The position numbers were made by a program, and so were the translations under genes. Source: Erythrobacteraceae bacterium (GTDB lineage: Bacteria > Pseudomonadota > Alphaproteobacteria > Sphingomonadales > Sphingomonadaceae). Taken from it: DNA of 64,000 nt. The notes under the pieces were generated by a model, which ran no database searches, was not told the origin of the DNA, and saw only the letters and a list, made by a program, of their open reading frames with translations. Below, piece after piece: positions 26,669-36,075 of this stretch (position 1 is its first letter; each line of letters starts with the position of its first letter). The stretch is taken from assembly GCA_027489065.1 (NCBI GenBank), contig JAIYAM010000018.1:62001-126000 (forward strand). The letters run 5' to 3'.

Positions 26669-26839
26669 ATGGCCACAATACCGTCGCCCGACCCGGACAT
26701 CATCGAGCCGGACCCGCAGCCTGCGGAAACGCCGCCGCCCTCCATTGAACCCGAAGAACCGTCACCACCGGAAACCGAGCCGACCCCGCCCGATATCGAC
26801 GAGCCCGGTCGCGGGCCGGACGAGCTGCCGCCGGAGTGA
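26669..26839 (+). CDS. Small Pro/Glu-rich protein, unknown function
   Basis: The 56-residue acidic, proline-rich protein starts MATIPSPDPDIIEPDPQP and ends PGRGPDELPPE. It has no hydrophobic segment and is probably disordered. GGAGAGAGCC is a good ribosome site for 26669; the upstream extension to 26555 covers terminator-adjacent DNA and is unlikely. Similar low-complexity PE-rich proteins are common next to envelope genes, and no function is assigned. Confidence 0.5.
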   Translation: MATIPSPDPDIIEPDPQPAETPPPSIEPEEPSPPETEPTPPDIDEPGRGPDELPPE

Positions 26840-26858
26840 TCCGGGGGGCGCGCTCACC

Positions 26859-28358
26859 TCAGTAATTCCACTGCGCCTGCACGCGCAGGATCTGCCCCTC
26901 GGCCTGTCCGAAGCGGCGCTCGTCGGCTTCCTTGCGCTTGGCAAAACCGTAGGTCGTGGTGATTTCAAGCGCCGGATCGAGCTGGAATTCGAAGCCCAGC
27001 TCCAGCTCCTCGGTCTCCAGCCGCGGCGCGTTGATCGCCGCCTTGAAGCCGCCGCGGTAATATTGCCACCGCGCGAAGGGATAAAACGGCCCGATCGGCG
27101 ACTTGTCGATCTTGCCCATCAGCTGGACATAGCCGCCATCGAGCGGGCGTTCCTCGATCCGGCCGCTGGCCGGCACGAATTCAGGACCGGTCCCCCAGTT
27201 CCACTCGGCCTGTATCCCGATGGGCTGCGGGTAGAGGATCGCGTGGAGGTTGACGCGCTCGTCCTTGAAGCTGGCGGCGCTGAGCCCGCCGGTGCGGACT
27301 TCCGGGCGGATGCGGTTGTGCATCACCGATCCGCCGATTTCGAACACCTGACCATCGAGCCCGAGCCCGTCCAGCTCGAAGGGCCATGTCGCAAGGCCGA
27401 CCAGCATCACGCCGTCATTGCCTTCGGTCCGGTTGAGGCCTTGCCCGTTGAATGCGCCGAAGCCGAAGGCGCCGTAATTGCCGAAGAGCTTCTGCCCGTC
27501 GGCGGTGAGGCGGTCCCAGATCTTCTGCACCTTGGGCGGGGTGTAATAGGCGACGATCCCGAGATCGCGCTCGCCCGAGGCTGCGCTGTTGATCGCGTCG
27601 GTGCGGTCAAGCGCAAGGCGGTTGGACGAGGACTGCATGTTCTCCCACCCGTAAGGCACCTTCGACTGGCCGAGGCGGATGCGGAACGCCTTGTCGCCGG
27701 TGGGGAAGACATCGGCATACATGTCGCGCAGCGAGACCGTGCCTTCGCGCCGCTCGCCCGCCGATTGGTTTGATACGGCGGCCGCGAAATCGGGCTGGAA
27801 ATAGAGCGAAAGGTGGTCGTTGACGTCGCCCTGGATGATCAGGCGGATACGGCGGAAGCTGAAGTTGTTGTCGGGGCGCACTTCGCTGTCGCCGATGGTG
27901 CGCAGGCGCGAGATGCCCGCAGGCGCGTCGGCATCGCCCGAGACGATCTGGTTGAAACGCAGCTGGGTGTAGCCGCGCAGGCGCAGCTTCTCGTACCAGG
28001 CCTTCGCCTTGGGCTTGGGCGGGGTGGCCTCGGCGAGCCGCGGGTCGCCGGCTGCGGGAGCGGCTGCCGGTTGGGCGCTGCCCGGCGCAGTGGCCTGCGC
28101 CACCACGGGGGTACCAGCGGGAACCGGAGCGGTCGCCAGCGCGGGCGGAGGCCCGGCCTGCGCCTGCTGGGCCTGAAGCGCCGCAACCATCGCCTTGAGC
28201 TCGTCGATCTGGCGCTGGAGGTCGGCCACGGTGGGCGCTTGCTGCGCCGGGCCAGCATCAGCCGGAGCAGTGGCCTGCGCCAGCACGGGCGCGCTCGCGC
28301 CCGCCAGCATGGCGGCAGCGATAAGGCGGATCGAGGATCCAGTGGAGCGGCGGGGCAT
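26859..28358 (-). CDS. Outer-membrane porin, OprO/OprP (phosphate-selective) type
   Basis: The 499-residue mature-like protein starts MPRRSTGSSIRLIAAAML with a signal peptide ending VLAQA. A coiled coil LQRQIDELKAMVAALQAQQAQ (about 53-73) and a Pro/Ala-rich linker follow. The barrel then runs from KLRLRGYTQLRFNQ through SLYFQPDFA and IRLGQSKVPYGWENMQSSS. The C-terminus is RVQAQWNY, the terminal aromatic required for BAM recognition. Three tandem 9-bp repeats lie upstream at 28435. The longer ORF to 28412 extends into upstream DNA; 28358 is preferred. Confidence 0.9.
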   Translation of the reverse strand: MPRRSTGSSIRLIAAAMLAGASAPVLAQATAPADAGPAQQAPTVADLQRQIDELKAMVAALQAQQAQAGPPPALATAPVPAGTPVVAQATAPGSAQPAAAPAAGDPRLAEATPPKPKAKAWYEKLRLRGYTQLRFNQIVSGDADAPAGISRLRTIGDSEVRPDNNFSFRRIRLIIQGDVNDHLSLYFQPDFAAAVSNQSAGERREGTVSLRDMYADVFPTGDKAFRIRLGQSKVPYGWENMQSSSNRLALDRTDAINSAASGERDLGIVAYYTPPKVQKIWDRLTADGQKLFGNYGAFGFGAFNGQGLNRTEGNDGVMLVGLATWPFELDGLGLDGQVFEIGGSVMHNRIRPEVRTGGLSAASFKDERVNLHAILYPQPIGIQAEWNWGTGPEFVPASGRIEERPLDGGYVQLMGKIDKSPIGPFYPFARWQYYRGGFKAAINAPRLETEELELGFEFQLDPALEITTTYGFAKRKEADERRFGQAEGQILRVQAQWNY

Positions 28359-28434
28359 GTGGGGCGCCTTTGGAATCTGCCCGCTCACGATGAACCGGCT
28401 GCGGCCCCGCAAATATGTCGCCTACATGTCAGTC

Positions 28435-28461
28435 TTGTGACAATTGCGACAATTGCGACAA
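28435..28461. promoter_or_regulatory. Three tandem 9-bp repeats upstream of the porin gene
   Basis: TTGTGACAA, TTGCGACAA and TTGCGACAA follow each other without gaps, 77-103 bp upstream of the porin start and downstream of the M3 peptidase. A period of 9 bp with TTGTC on the minus strand suggests repeated binding of a response regulator. It is not the canonical 11-bp Pho box. Confidence 0.6.
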
Positions 28462-28516
28462 CCGCAGCCGTTCTTTTCCGTTCAGGCTCGTGGCCGCGCC
28501 CCTCGCGGGGCGGCGA

Positions 28517-30787
28517 TCACTTGGATGCAGCCGGCTCTGCGGCCGGCGTTACCAGCCCGCGCGCTTCGAGCATCGGGGGCACGTCGGGCTCGCGCCCGGC
28601 GAAGTTCCGGAACATCTCGAAATAGTCCATCGTCCCGCCGCGGCTCAGCACTGTCTTGCGATAGTGGTCGCCGTTGGCGCGCGTCAGACCGCCATTGTCG
28701 CGGAACCACTTGCGGCTGTCCTCGTCGAGCATCTGGGTCCACAGGTAGCTATAATAGCCCGCCGAATACCCTTCCGGATCGCTGAAGATGTGGTTGAAGT
28801 AGGTCGAGCGATAGCGCGGCGGCACGAGGCCGACCTCCAGCCCGAGCTCCTTGAGCGCCTTGTCCTCGAAAGCGTCGACCTTCTCCGGCGTGTCGATCGC
28901 GGCAGCCTGTTCCGGCGTGAGCGCGGCCCACTTCATGTCGAGGAGCGCGGCTTCCACCGTCTCTCCGAATTCGTAGCCTTGGTTGAACTTGCTCGCCGCC
29001 TTCATCTTGTCGATCATTGCGGCCGGGATCGTTTCGCCGGTCTTGTAGTGCTTGGCGTAATTGCTCAGCACCGCCGGATCGGTCGCCCACATCTCGTTGA
29101 CCTGACTGGGGTACTCCACGAAGTCGCGGGCCGTCGCCGTGCCCGAGATCGAGGCGTAGCGCTGGTCGGCGAACAGGCCGTGGAGCGCGTGGCCGAATTC
29201 ATGGAACATCGTCGTCACGTCGTCGAAGGTGACAAGCTGGACCTCGCCCGGTGCCGCCTTCGAGATGTTGAGCACGTTGTAGATCACCGGCTTGGTCCCG
29301 GCGAGATGGCTCTGGTCCACGAAATTGCTCATCCACGCGCCGCCGCGCTTCGAGGGGCGCTGGTAGGGGTCGAAGTAGAACACGCCCAATTCCGAGCCGT
29401 CCTTGTCATAGACGGTGTAGACCGACACGTCGGGATGATAGGTCGGCAGGTCGGTGCGCTTCTTGAAGCTGATGCCGTAGAGCTTGTTGGCGGCAAAGAA
29501 CACGCCGTCTTCCAGCACCTTGTCGATCTGGAAGTACTGCGCGACCGCATCCTCGTCGAGCTGGTAGCGCTCGGCCTTGATGCGGTTGGCGTAGCGCTGC
29601 CAGTCCCACGGCTTGACCTCGTAATTGCCGCCGTCCTTGGCGATCGCCGCGGTCAGCTCGGCCGCCTCGCGCCGCTGGGTGGCGGCAAGGGCGGGGACCA
29701 TCTGCTCCATGAAGTCGAGAGCCGTTTTCGGCTCCTTGGCCATGCGGTCGTACATGGCGTAGCTGGCCCAGTCGGGCGCGCCGAACAGCGCCGCCTTCTT
29801 CGCACGCAGTTCGGCGATCCGGGCGAGCAGCAGTCGGGTGTCGTTCCCGGCAGAGGTGCCGTCCGCACGGTGGTAGCTGCGGTTGAACAGCGCCTCGCGC
29901 GTCGCCCGGTTCTCGAGCGCGGGCAGGAGCGGCTGCTGCGTCGTGTTCTGGAGCGCGATGGCATACTTGCCCGGCGCCCCGCGCTCGGCGGCGAGATCGG
30001 CGGCGGCCTTGATGTCGGCGTCCGAAAGCCCGGCAAGCTCCTCCTTCGTGTCGACGATCAGCGGCTGGCCGTTGGTGGCGGCGCGCACCGCTTGGCCGAA
30101 CTGGGTCGCGAGGGTGGAAAGCTGCGTGTTGATCGCCTTCACCTGCTCACGCTGCGCATCGGTCAGCATCGCGCCGGCATGGACCATCTGCTCGTAGGTG
30201 CGCTCCAGCAGGCGCGCGTCCTCGGGCGTCATGCTCATCGCGGCGCGGTTGTCGTAGACCGCCTTCACGCGGGCGAAAAGCCGGGGATCGAGGTTGATCG
30301 CGTCGGAGTGCGCGGCCAGCTTGGGGCTCACCTCGGTGTCGATCGCATCCAGCCGGTCGGTGGTGTTGGCGCCGGTGAGGGCGAAGAACACGCGCGCCAC
30401 CCGGCCGAGCATCTGGCCCGAGGTCTCCAGCGCGACAATCGTGTTCTCGAAGGTGGCTGCGTCCTTGTTGGCGATGATCGCATCGACCTCGCCCCGGTGG
30501 ATCGCCATCGCCTGTTCGAAGGCGGGGAGGTAGTCGTCCTCCTTGATCTTCGTGAAGTCAGGCGCCTGGAAGGGCAGGGTGCTCACCGTAGCGAAGGGCC
30601 CGCTGGCAGTGGGCGCTGCGGCTGCGGCGGGCTTGAAAGCGGGCTTCTTGCTCATGGCGGGAGCGGCAGCGGACATGGCATTTCCTTCTGCTTCGGCCCG
30701 TTTTGCTGCGGCGGCGGCCGGCACGGCGAGCGCGGCGGCGCAGACGGTCGACAGGATCGGGACCAGGATACGGGCCTTCATGGGCAT
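28517..30787 (-). CDS. M3-family zinc metallopeptidase (Dcp-like), secreted
   Basis: The 756-residue protein has a signal peptide (to about VPAAAAA) and an Ala-rich N-terminal extension. The M3 core has FHEFGHALHGLF (HExxH zinc motif) and the third ligand region in VEYPSQVNEMW. FNQGYEFGETVEAALLD and DPEGYSAGYYSYLWTQM are also family blocks. It is a peptidyl-dipeptidase/oligopeptidase acting in the periplasm. It ends 159 bp upstream of the porin start region and is probably transcribed alone. Confidence 0.95.
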   Translation of the reverse strand: MPMKARILVPILSTVCAAALAVPAAAAAKRAEAEGNAMSAAAPAMSKKPAFKPAAAAAPTASGPFATVSTLPFQAPDFTKIKEDDYLPAFEQAMAIHRGEVDAIIANKDAATFENTIVALETSGQMLGRVARVFFALTGANTTDRLDAIDTEVSPKLAAHSDAINLDPRLFARVKAVYDNRAAMSMTPEDARLLERTYEQMVHAGAMLTDAQREQVKAINTQLSTLATQFGQAVRAATNGQPLIVDTKEELAGLSDADIKAAADLAAERGAPGKYAIALQNTTQQPLLPALENRATREALFNRSYHRADGTSAGNDTRLLLARIAELRAKKAALFGAPDWASYAMYDRMAKEPKTALDFMEQMVPALAATQRREAAELTAAIAKDGGNYEVKPWDWQRYANRIKAERYQLDEDAVAQYFQIDKVLEDGVFFAANKLYGISFKKRTDLPTYHPDVSVYTVYDKDGSELGVFYFDPYQRPSKRGGAWMSNFVDQSHLAGTKPVIYNVLNISKAAPGEVQLVTFDDVTTMFHEFGHALHGLFADQRYASISGTATARDFVEYPSQVNEMWATDPAVLSNYAKHYKTGETIPAAMIDKMKAASKFNQGYEFGETVEAALLDMKWAALTPEQAAAIDTPEKVDAFEDKALKELGLEVGLVPPRYRSTYFNHIFSDPEGYSAGYYSYLWTQMLDEDSRKWFRDNGGLTRANGDHYRKTVLSRGGTMDYFEMFRNFAGREPDVPPMLEARGLVTPAAEPAASK

Positions 30788-30905
30788 ACTCTCTCTCAGT
30801 TTCGGTTTGCGGAGCGCGGCTGTCTGCCGGTGTCCGCGGGTCAGTGGCAGCCGTGTGGCGACGCGCGGTTGAACAGGCGATGACTCCTTGCGGCCATCAC
30901 CTGGA

Positions 30906-31556
30906 TCAGACCATCAGCCCGCGCACGAAGGGGATCAGCCCGGTCTGGCGGGCGCGCTTCATGCGTTCTGCCTCGAGAATCGCGCGGACCTTGTCGAAGC
31001 ACACCTCGATATCATCATTGATGATCACGTAGTCGTAGCCGTCCCAGTGGCTGATCTCGGCGCGGGCGCGCTCCATGCGGGCGGCAATCACCTCGGCGCT
31101 GTCGGTGGCGCGGCTGTGGAGGCGGCGATGCAACTCGTCGATCGAGGGGGGCAGGATGAAGACCCGCACCACGTCCTGCTGGTCCTTCTGGTAGAGCTGC
31201 TGCGTGCCCTGCCAGTCGATGTCGAAGAGGAAGTCCTGGCCCTGCTTGAGGCCGGCGCGGATCATTCCTTTGGGCGTGCCGTAGCGATGGCCGAAGACCT
31301 CGGCCCATTCGTAGAAATCGTCCTCGTCGATCATCGCCTGGAAGCGTTCCGGCGAGACGAAATGGTAATGCTTGCCATCGACCTCGCCGGGGCGCGGCGG
31401 GCGGGTGGTGGCCGAGACCGACAGGCGGATCTCCGGATCCTTGGCGAGCAGCATCCGCGACAACGTGGTCTTGCCCGCACCGGAAGGCGAGGAGAGGATG
31501 AACATCAGGCCCCGGCGATGGAGCTGGTCGGCAGTCGTGTCTGAGGAGTCGCCCAT
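30906..31556 (-). CDS. gmk: Guanylate kinase
   Basis: The 216-residue protein is Gmk: GMP plus ATP to GDP. The P-loop is LSSPSGAGKTTLSR, followed by SATTRPPRPGEVDGKHYHFV and the GMP-binding DFYEWAEVFGHRYGTP. VFILPPSIDELHRRL and ARAEISHWDGYDYVIIND are conserved. A short N-terminal extension MGDSSDTTADQLHRRG precedes the fold. The gene is essential in most bacteria. Confidence 0.98.
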   Translation of the reverse strand: MGDSSDTTADQLHRRGLMFILSSPSGAGKTTLSRMLLAKDPEIRLSVSATTRPPRPGEVDGKHYHFVSPERFQAMIDEDDFYEWAEVFGHRYGTPKGMIRAGLKQGQDFLFDIDWQGTQQLYQKDQQDVVRVFILPPSIDELHRRLHSRATDSAEVIAARMERARAEISHWDGYDYVIINDDIEVCFDKVRAILEAERMKRARQTGLIPFVRGLMV

Positions 31557-31598
31557 GGGCCCCGTTGCACCATTCGCGGCGACGAAATCAAGCAGCGA

Positions 31599-32003
31599 TC
31601 AGGATTCGCCCTTGCGCGGGGTCCTGCCGCGCTTGCTTTCGAGCCGCTTGCCGCGATCGTAGAAGACTTTCGCTGCAAGCCCGCCGACCACCACCGCGAG
31701 TCCGACCGGCGAGCGGCGCGCAAGGTGGCTCGCGGCCCACAGCATCGCGCTGGTGCCGACGCCGCGCTTGTCGACGAGCCGGTGCGCCTTGGGATCATCG
31801 TGGTGGTGGCGGTTGATCAGGCCCTTTTCCAGCCGGTCGCGCAGCAGGCCGCCGGCGGCGCGCAGCACGACATCCGCGATGACGAGATTGGTGGCGGCCT
31901 CGGGGCTGGGTAGCTTCAGACAGGATTTGCTGGCCGGCGGCGTTTCCGCAGCCCCCTCGACCGGCGCCGCGCCCTTGCCGCCCTTGGCCCGCTTGCGCGC
32001 CAT
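31599..32003 (-). CDS. Conserved protein with membrane segment, unknown function
   Basis: The 134-residue basic protein has a low-complexity N-terminus (MARKRAKGGKGAAP) and a hydrophobic stretch around GLAVVVGGLAAKVFYDRG (about 100-117), with GTSAMLWAASHLARRSP before it. It may be a single- or two-pass membrane protein. It lies between sspB and gmk on the same strand. No family was recognised. Confidence 0.6.
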   Translation of the reverse strand: MARKRAKGGKGAAPVEGAAETPPASKSCLKLPSPEAATNLVIADVVLRAAGGLLRDRLEKGLINRHHHDDPKAHRLVDKRGVGTSAMLWAASHLARRSPVGLAVVVGGLAAKVFYDRGKRLESKRGRTPRKGES

Positions 32004-32008
32004 CGCGT

Positions 32009-32488
32009 CTATTTCTTGCGCCCGAAATCGATGCTCACGACATTCGAGCCGTCAGGATCGCTGTCCGGACCGTCGTTCTCCGCGTCCTCGTGCGCTTCGG
32101 GTTCGAGCTCCTCGGCTGCGGCCTGGAACTGGAGGCCGAAATCGACCGCCGGGTCGACGAAGGCGGTGATCGCCGCGAAGGGAATCGTCAGCTTGGCCGG
32201 CACCTGATTGAAGGTGAGGCTGACCGAGAAGAGCTGCGGCAGCACCTCGAGATCCCAGAACTTGTTCTGGAGCACGATGGTCATCTCGTCCGGGAACCGC
32301 TCGCGCAGGTGCGGCGGGATCGAGACGCCGGGCGCGCCGGTCTTGAAGGTGATGTAGAAGTGGTGCGCCCCGGGCAGCGTGCCGCCGCCGCCGACGATCG
32401 AGCCGAGCACCCGGCCGACCACCGCGCGCAGGGCCTCCTGCACGATCTCGTCGTAGGGTATCAGGCTGTCGGGCGTGTCGCTTGTCAT
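32009..32488 (-). CDS. sspB: SspB-family ClpXP adaptor (alpha type)
   Basis: The 159-residue protein matches alphaproteobacterial Ssp[38 protein letters not shown] and [20 protein letters not shown]. An acidic linker and a short C-terminal tail [11 protein letters not shown] form the ClpX-docking peptide. SspB tethers ssrA-tagged and other substrates to ClpXP. ATG 32488 is used; upstream in-frame extension is not supported. The downstream unknown gene is separated by only 5 bp. Confidence 0.93.
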   Translation of the reverse strand: MTSDTPDSLIPYDEIVQEALRAVVGRVLGSIVGGGGTLPGAHHFYITFKTGAPGVSIPPHLRERFPDEMTIVLQNKFWDLEVLPQLFSVSLTFNQVPAKLTIPFAAITAFVDPAVDFGLQFQAAAEELEPEAHEDAENDGPDSDPDGSNVVSIDFGRKK

Positions 32489-32640
32489 CGACCCGGATTC
32501 GTGGCGGCACATGCGGCCTTGGTCAAGTGCTTTGGTGTCCCGCACGATTGCCGGCACGATTGTCAGGCAAAACAACGCCGCAGCGCATCCCCCGATGCCT
32601 CGCGCTTGTCATGAGGCCCAAGCGGACTATAGCGCGAGGC

Positions 32641-33261
32641 ATGGCCAGCATACCCGCCCAAACCCACCAGCGCACCGGCTCGGTTGAGCGCAACACGACC
32701 GAGACCAGCATCGCGATTCACGTCGATCTCGATGGGACCGGCGCCTATGATGTCTCCACCGGCATCGGCTTCCTTGACCACATGGTCGAACAATTCAGCC
32801 GCCACTCGCTGATCGACGTGACCATGAAGGTGAAGGGCGACCTGCATGTCGACCAGCACCACACCACCGAGGATTCGGCGATCGCGCTGGGGCAGGCGAT
32901 CAGCAATGCTCTGGGCGACAAGGCCGGGATCGGGCGTTACGGCGCGGCCTATTCGCCGATGGACGAGACTCTGAGCCGCGTGGCGCTCGATATTTCAGGG
33001 CGGCCCTTCCTCGTCTGGAAGGCCAGGTTCACGCAGGAACGCCTCGGCGAGTGGGACACCGAGCTGATCGAGCACTGGTTCCATTCGGTTGCCCAAGCGG
33101 CGGGCATCACGCTCCACATGGAACTGCTCTACGGCACCAACAACCACCACATCTGCGAGAGCCTCTACAAGGGCTTCGCGCGCGCGATGCGACAGGCGGT
33201 GGAGCGCGACCCGAGGAAGGGCGGCGCGATCCCCAGCACCAAGGGGCAGCTCGGTGGCTGA
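32641..33261 (+). CDS. hisB: Imidazoleglycerol-phosphate dehydratase
   Basis: The 206-residue protein is monofunctional HisB. It has [20 protein letters not shown] and [20 protein letters not shown] (manganese-binding His cluster), and the repeated second half [18 protein letters not shown] with [16 protein letters not shown]. It catalyses the dehydration step of histidine synthesis. ATG 32641 follows AGCGCGAGGC; other in-frame starts extend upstream. Its stop overlaps the hisH start by 8 bp. Confidence 0.97.
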   Translation: MASIPAQTHQRTGSVERNTTETSIAIHVDLDGTGAYDVSTGIGFLDHMVEQFSRHSLIDVTMKVKGDLHVDQHHTTEDSAIALGQAISNALGDKAGIGRYGAAYSPMDETLSRVALDISGRPFLVWKARFTQERLGEWDTELIEHWFHSVAQAAGITLHMELLYGTNNHHICESLYKGFARAMRQAVERDPRKGGAIPSTKGQLGG

Positions 33262-33880
33262 AGTTGTCGCGCTCGTGGATTACGGCGCGGGCAACCTCCA
33301 CTCGGTCCACAATGCGCTCAAGGCAGCAGGGGCCGAGGTCACCGTCACCGCCGATCCCTTCGTGGTGCGCGCCGCCGACCGGATCGTGCTGCCCGGCGTC
33401 GGCAGCTTCCGGTCTTGCGCAGAGGGCCTTGCCGGCATCCCCCACATGATCGAAGCCATGACCGAGCGCGTCCATGTAGGCGGCGCGCCGTTCCTCGGCA
33501 TCTGTGTGGGGATGCAATTGCTCGCCACGCGCGGCCTCGAACATGGCGAGACGCCGGGGCTCGGCTGGGTGCCCGGCGAGGTGCGGCTGATCCAGCCCTC
33601 CGATCCTGCCATCAAGGTGCCGCACATGGGCTGGAACGATGTCGCCGTGCTCCCCCATGCCAAGGACGATCCCGTCATCGAGGAGGGCGAGGCCTATTTC
33701 CTCCACTCCTACCATTTCGCGGTCGACGATCCGCACCATGTCGCCGCGATGACCGATCACGGCGAGGGGCTGGTCGCAGCGGTCGCTCGCGACAACATTG
33801 TCGGCGTGCAGTTCCACCCGGAGAAGAGCCAGGCCTATGGTTTGGCGACGCTCCGGCGCTTTCTGGAGTGGTATCCGTGA
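33254..33880 (+). CDS. hisH: Imidazole glycerol phosphate synthase subunit HisH
   Basis: The 208-residue glutaminase starts at GTG 33254: [18 protein letters not shown]. It has oxyanion LPGVGSF, catalytic Cys in [10 protein letters not shown] and His/Glu in VQFHPEKSQ. It supplies ammonia to HisF. Its GTG start overlaps hisB, and its TGA overlaps the GTG start of hisA (GTGA), showing tight coupling. Confidence 0.96.
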   Translation: MAEVVALVDYGAGNLHSVHNALKAAGAEVTVTADPFVVRAADRIVLPGVGSFRSCAEGLAGIPHMIEAMTERVHVGGAPFLGICVGMQLLATRGLEHGETPGLGWVPGEVRLIQPSDPAIKVPHMGWNDVAVLPHAKDDPVIEEGEAYFLHSYHFAVDDPHHVAAMTDHGEGLVAAVARDNIVGVQFHPEKSQAYGLATLRRFLEWYP

Positions 33881-34614
33881 TCATCTTCCCCGCCATCGAT
33901 TTGAAGGGCGGCCAGGTCGTCCGCCTCGCTGAAGGCGACATGGACCGCGCCACGATCTACGGCGATGACCCCGCCGCGCAGGCGCTCATCTTCGCCGATG
34001 CCGGGGCCGAGCACCTCCACGTCGTCGACCTCGACGGCAGCTTCGCGGGTGAAAGCCGCAACCGCGCGGCGGTGGAAGCGATCGTCGCGGCCTTCCCGGG
34101 TTACGTCCAACTGGGCGGCGGCATCCGCGATGCGGCGGCGGTAGAGGGCTGGTTCAACCTCGGCGTCGCGCGGGTCGTTATGGGTTCCGCCGCGCTCAAG
34201 AACCCCGAATTCGTGAAAGACATGGCGCGCGAATGGGGGAACGGCATCGTCGTCGCGGTCGATGCCAAGGACGGCATGGTCGCGACCGAGGGCTGGGCGG
34301 AAGTTTCCGACGTCCCCGTCACCGACCTCGCCCGCCGCTTCGAGGACGCAGGGGTAGCCTCGCTGCTGTTCACCGACATCGGCCGCGACGGGCTCTTGAA
34401 GGGCGTGAACATTGAGGCGACCGTCGATCTGGCGCGCCGTGTCGACATTCCGGTGATCGCCAGTGGTGGGGTTAAAGGCCTCGACGACATCCACATGCTC
34501 TCGCTTCACGCGCACGAGGGGATCGAGGGGGTCATCACGGGCCGCGCGCTCTACGAGGGACGGCTCGATCTGGCAGCGGCGATTGCGATGGGTCAAAAGG
34601 CTGAGTTGCGGTGA
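33877..34614 (+). CDS. hisA: HisA, ProFAR isomerase
   Basis: The 245-residue TIM barrel starts at GTG 33877: [20 protein letters not shown]. It has the catalytic Asp in [16 protein letters not shown] and [13 protein letters not shown], and the phosphate-binding IASGGV. It isomerises the formamidino intermediate in histidine synthesis. It overlaps hisH by 4 bp (GTGA), and the following small orf likewise. Confidence 0.97.
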   Translation: MIIFPAIDLKGGQVVRLAEGDMDRATIYGDDPAAQALIFADAGAEHLHVVDLDGSFAGESRNRAAVEAIVAAFPGYVQLGGGIRDAAAVEGWFNLGVARVVMGSAALKNPEFVKDMAREWGNGIVVAVDAKDGMVATEGWAEVSDVPVTDLARRFEDAGVASLLFTDIGRDGLLKGVNIEATVDLARRVDIPVIASGGVKGLDDIHMLSLHAHEGIEGVITGRALYEGRLDLAAAIAMGQKAELR

Positions 34615-34880
34615 CCATCGTCGGCTTGATCATGGCGGGTCTGTCGCTTGCCTTCGGAGCGCTGGCCATCAGGGATGTTCGTGCCGGGAATGCCGGGCTT
34701 GTGTTCATGACGCTTCGCAAGTGGAAGCACCCTTTGCCTTTCTGGGGACTTGTCACGCTCGAGGCGAGCGCTGCCCTGCTCTGTGCGTTGAGTGCACTAG
34801 GCGCTTTTCTAGTCCCCGCAACGTGCGACGAGTTGGGGCGATGCACCGTGACAATCCAAGCCGAGACACCCGCCCCATGA
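34611..34880 (+). CDS. Small membrane protein embedded in the his operon
   Basis: The 89-residue protein starts at GTG 34611 ([20 protein letters not shown]) and has two hydrophobic segments (about 1-20 and 44-68). It ends in a short polar tail with two cysteines (TCDELGRC). Both ends overlap the flanking genes by 4 bp (GTGA with hisA, ATGA with hisF), so it is translationally coupled within the his operon. It resembles no histidine gene. Its place here is unusual and its function unknown. Confidence 0.7.
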   Translation: MTIVGLIMAGLSLAFGALAIRDVRAGNAGLVFMTLRKWKHPLPFWGLVTLEASAALLCALSALGAFLVPATCDELGRCTVTIQAETPAP

Positions 34881-35638
34881 CCGTCCGCATCCGCGTCATT
34901 CCCTGCCTCGACGTCGCCGAGGGGCGCGTGGTCAAGGGCGTCAATTTCGTCGATCTCAAGGACGCGGGCGATCCGGTCGAGCAGGCGCGTGCCTATGATG
35001 CGGCGGGCGCGGACGAGCTGTGCTTCCTCGACATCTCGGCGAGCCACGAAGGCCGCGGCACCTTGCTCGACATGGTGCGGCGCACGGCCGAGGTGTGCTT
35101 CATGCCGCTCACTGTCGGCGGCGGCGTGCGCTCCGCTGACGACGCACGGGCTCTACTGCTCGCCGGGGCGGACAAGGTCGCGGTGAACAGCGCTGCCGTC
35201 GCCCGGCCCGAGCTGGTCGGCGAGATCGCGCAGAAATTCGGCAGCCAGTGCGTCGTCGCCAGCGTCGATGCGCGCCGCACCCCGCGCGGGAACTGGGAAA
35301 TCTTCACCCACGGCGGGCGCAAGCCGACCGGGATCGACGCGGTCGAATATGCGCTGAAGGTCGCGGGGCTGGGCGCAGGCGAGCTGCTCGTCACCTCGAT
35401 GGATGGGGACGGCACGCAGCGCGGCTATGACCTCGACCTCACCCGCGAGATCGCTGACGCGGTGAGCGTCCCAGTGATCGCCAGCGGCGGGGTGGGGAGC
35501 CTCGATCATCTCGTGGAAGGTGTGACGAAGGGCCACGCGAGCGCGGTGCTCGCCGCCTCGATCTTCCACTTCGGCCATCACACCATCGCCGAGGCCCACG
35601 CGGCGCTCAGAGCGGCGGGGCTTCCGGCGCGCGGTTGA
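34877..35638 (+). CDS. hisF: Imidazole glycerol phosphate synthase subunit HisF
   Basis: The 253-residue TIM barrel has [19 protein letters not shown], the catalytic Asp in CLDV and in [14 protein letters not shown], and [12 protein letters not shown]. It forms imidazole glycerol phosphate and AICAR with HisH. It starts four bases inside the previous small gene. After its stop a CATTGCGAG palindromic repeat separates it from hisE. Confidence 0.98.
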   Translation: MTVRIRVIPCLDVAEGRVVKGVNFVDLKDAGDPVEQARAYDAAGADELCFLDISASHEGRGTLLDMVRRTAEVCFMPLTVGGGVRSADDARALLLAGADKVAVNSAAVARPELVGEIAQKFGSQCVVASVDARRTPRGNWEIFTHGGRKPTGIDAVEYALKVAGLGAGELLVTSMDGDGTQRGYDLDLTREIADAVSVPVIASGGVGSLDHLVEGVTKGHASAVLAASIFHFGHHTIAEAHAALRAAGLPARG

Positions 35639-35642
35639 AACT

Positions 35643-35746
35643 TCGTCATTGCGAGCGTAGCGAAGCAATCCATGGACTGGTCGTGCAGCTTGCAGGTCCG
35701 TCCGATCATGGATTGCCGCGTCGCCTGCGGCTCCTCGCAATGACGA
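35643..35746. repeat. CATTGCGAG-type dispersed palindrome (copy 2) inside the his operon
   Basis: It has the same outer arms as copy 1 (25561-25664), TCGTCATTGCGAG and CTCGCAATGACGA, and the same inner ATCCATGG/CCATGGAT elements, but in inverted orientation. It lies between hisF and hisE. The element is open in one frame, which creates a longer apparent hisE ORF beginning at 35635. Confidence 0.8.
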
Positions 35747-35757
35747 GAAAGAGCCAA

Positions 35758-36075
35758 GTGTCCGAAACCCTGACCCGCCTCGAAGCGACCATCGCCCAGC
35801 GCCTCACCGCTTCGCCCGAGACGAGCTACGTGGCGAAGCTCCATGCGAAAGGCCTCAACAAGATCGCCCAGAAGCTCGGCGAGGAAGCGACCGAGACGGT
35901 GATCGCCGCGCTGAGCGGAGACGAGGCCGAACTTGTCGGGGAGGCGGCGGACCTCTTGTTCCACCTGATGGTGCTGCTCGCCGAGAAGGGCGTGCCCCTC
36001 GACAAGGTCCTCGCCGAACTCGACCGCCGCGAGGGCACCTCGGGGATCGCCGAGAAAGCCTCACGGAGCGAATAA
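35758..36075 (+). CDS. hisE: Phosphoribosyl-ATP pyrophosphatase HisE
   Basis: The protein has about 105 residues starting at GTG 35758 (VSETLTRLEATIAQRL). It has the MazG-like fold with SYVAKLHAKGLNKIAQKLGE and EEATETVIAALSGDEAELVG (metal-binding Glu/Asp) and ADLLFHLMVLL. It hydrolyses PR-ATP in histidine synthesis. The longer reading to 35635 only translates the repeat. An ATG at 35740 is another possible start. The stop overlaps the HIT gene start by one base. Confidence 0.95.
   Translation: MSETLTRLEATIAQRLTASPETSYVAKLHAKGLNKIAQKLGEEATETVIAALSGDEAELVGEAADLLFHLMVLLAEKGVPLDKVLAELDRREGTSGIAEKASRSE

Noticed and set aside
26433..27773. 446-residue plus-strand frame
   Set aside because: It is antisense to the porin gene and crosses a strong terminator.
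28415..30883. 822-residue plus-strand frame
   Set aside because: It is antisense to the M3 peptidase gene, which has clear catalytic motifs; no family was seen in the plus frame.
35635..35757. Longer hisE reading beginning with TTG at 35635
   Set aside because: The added 41 residues translate the dispersed CATTGCGAG repeat; HisE similarity begins at about 35758.
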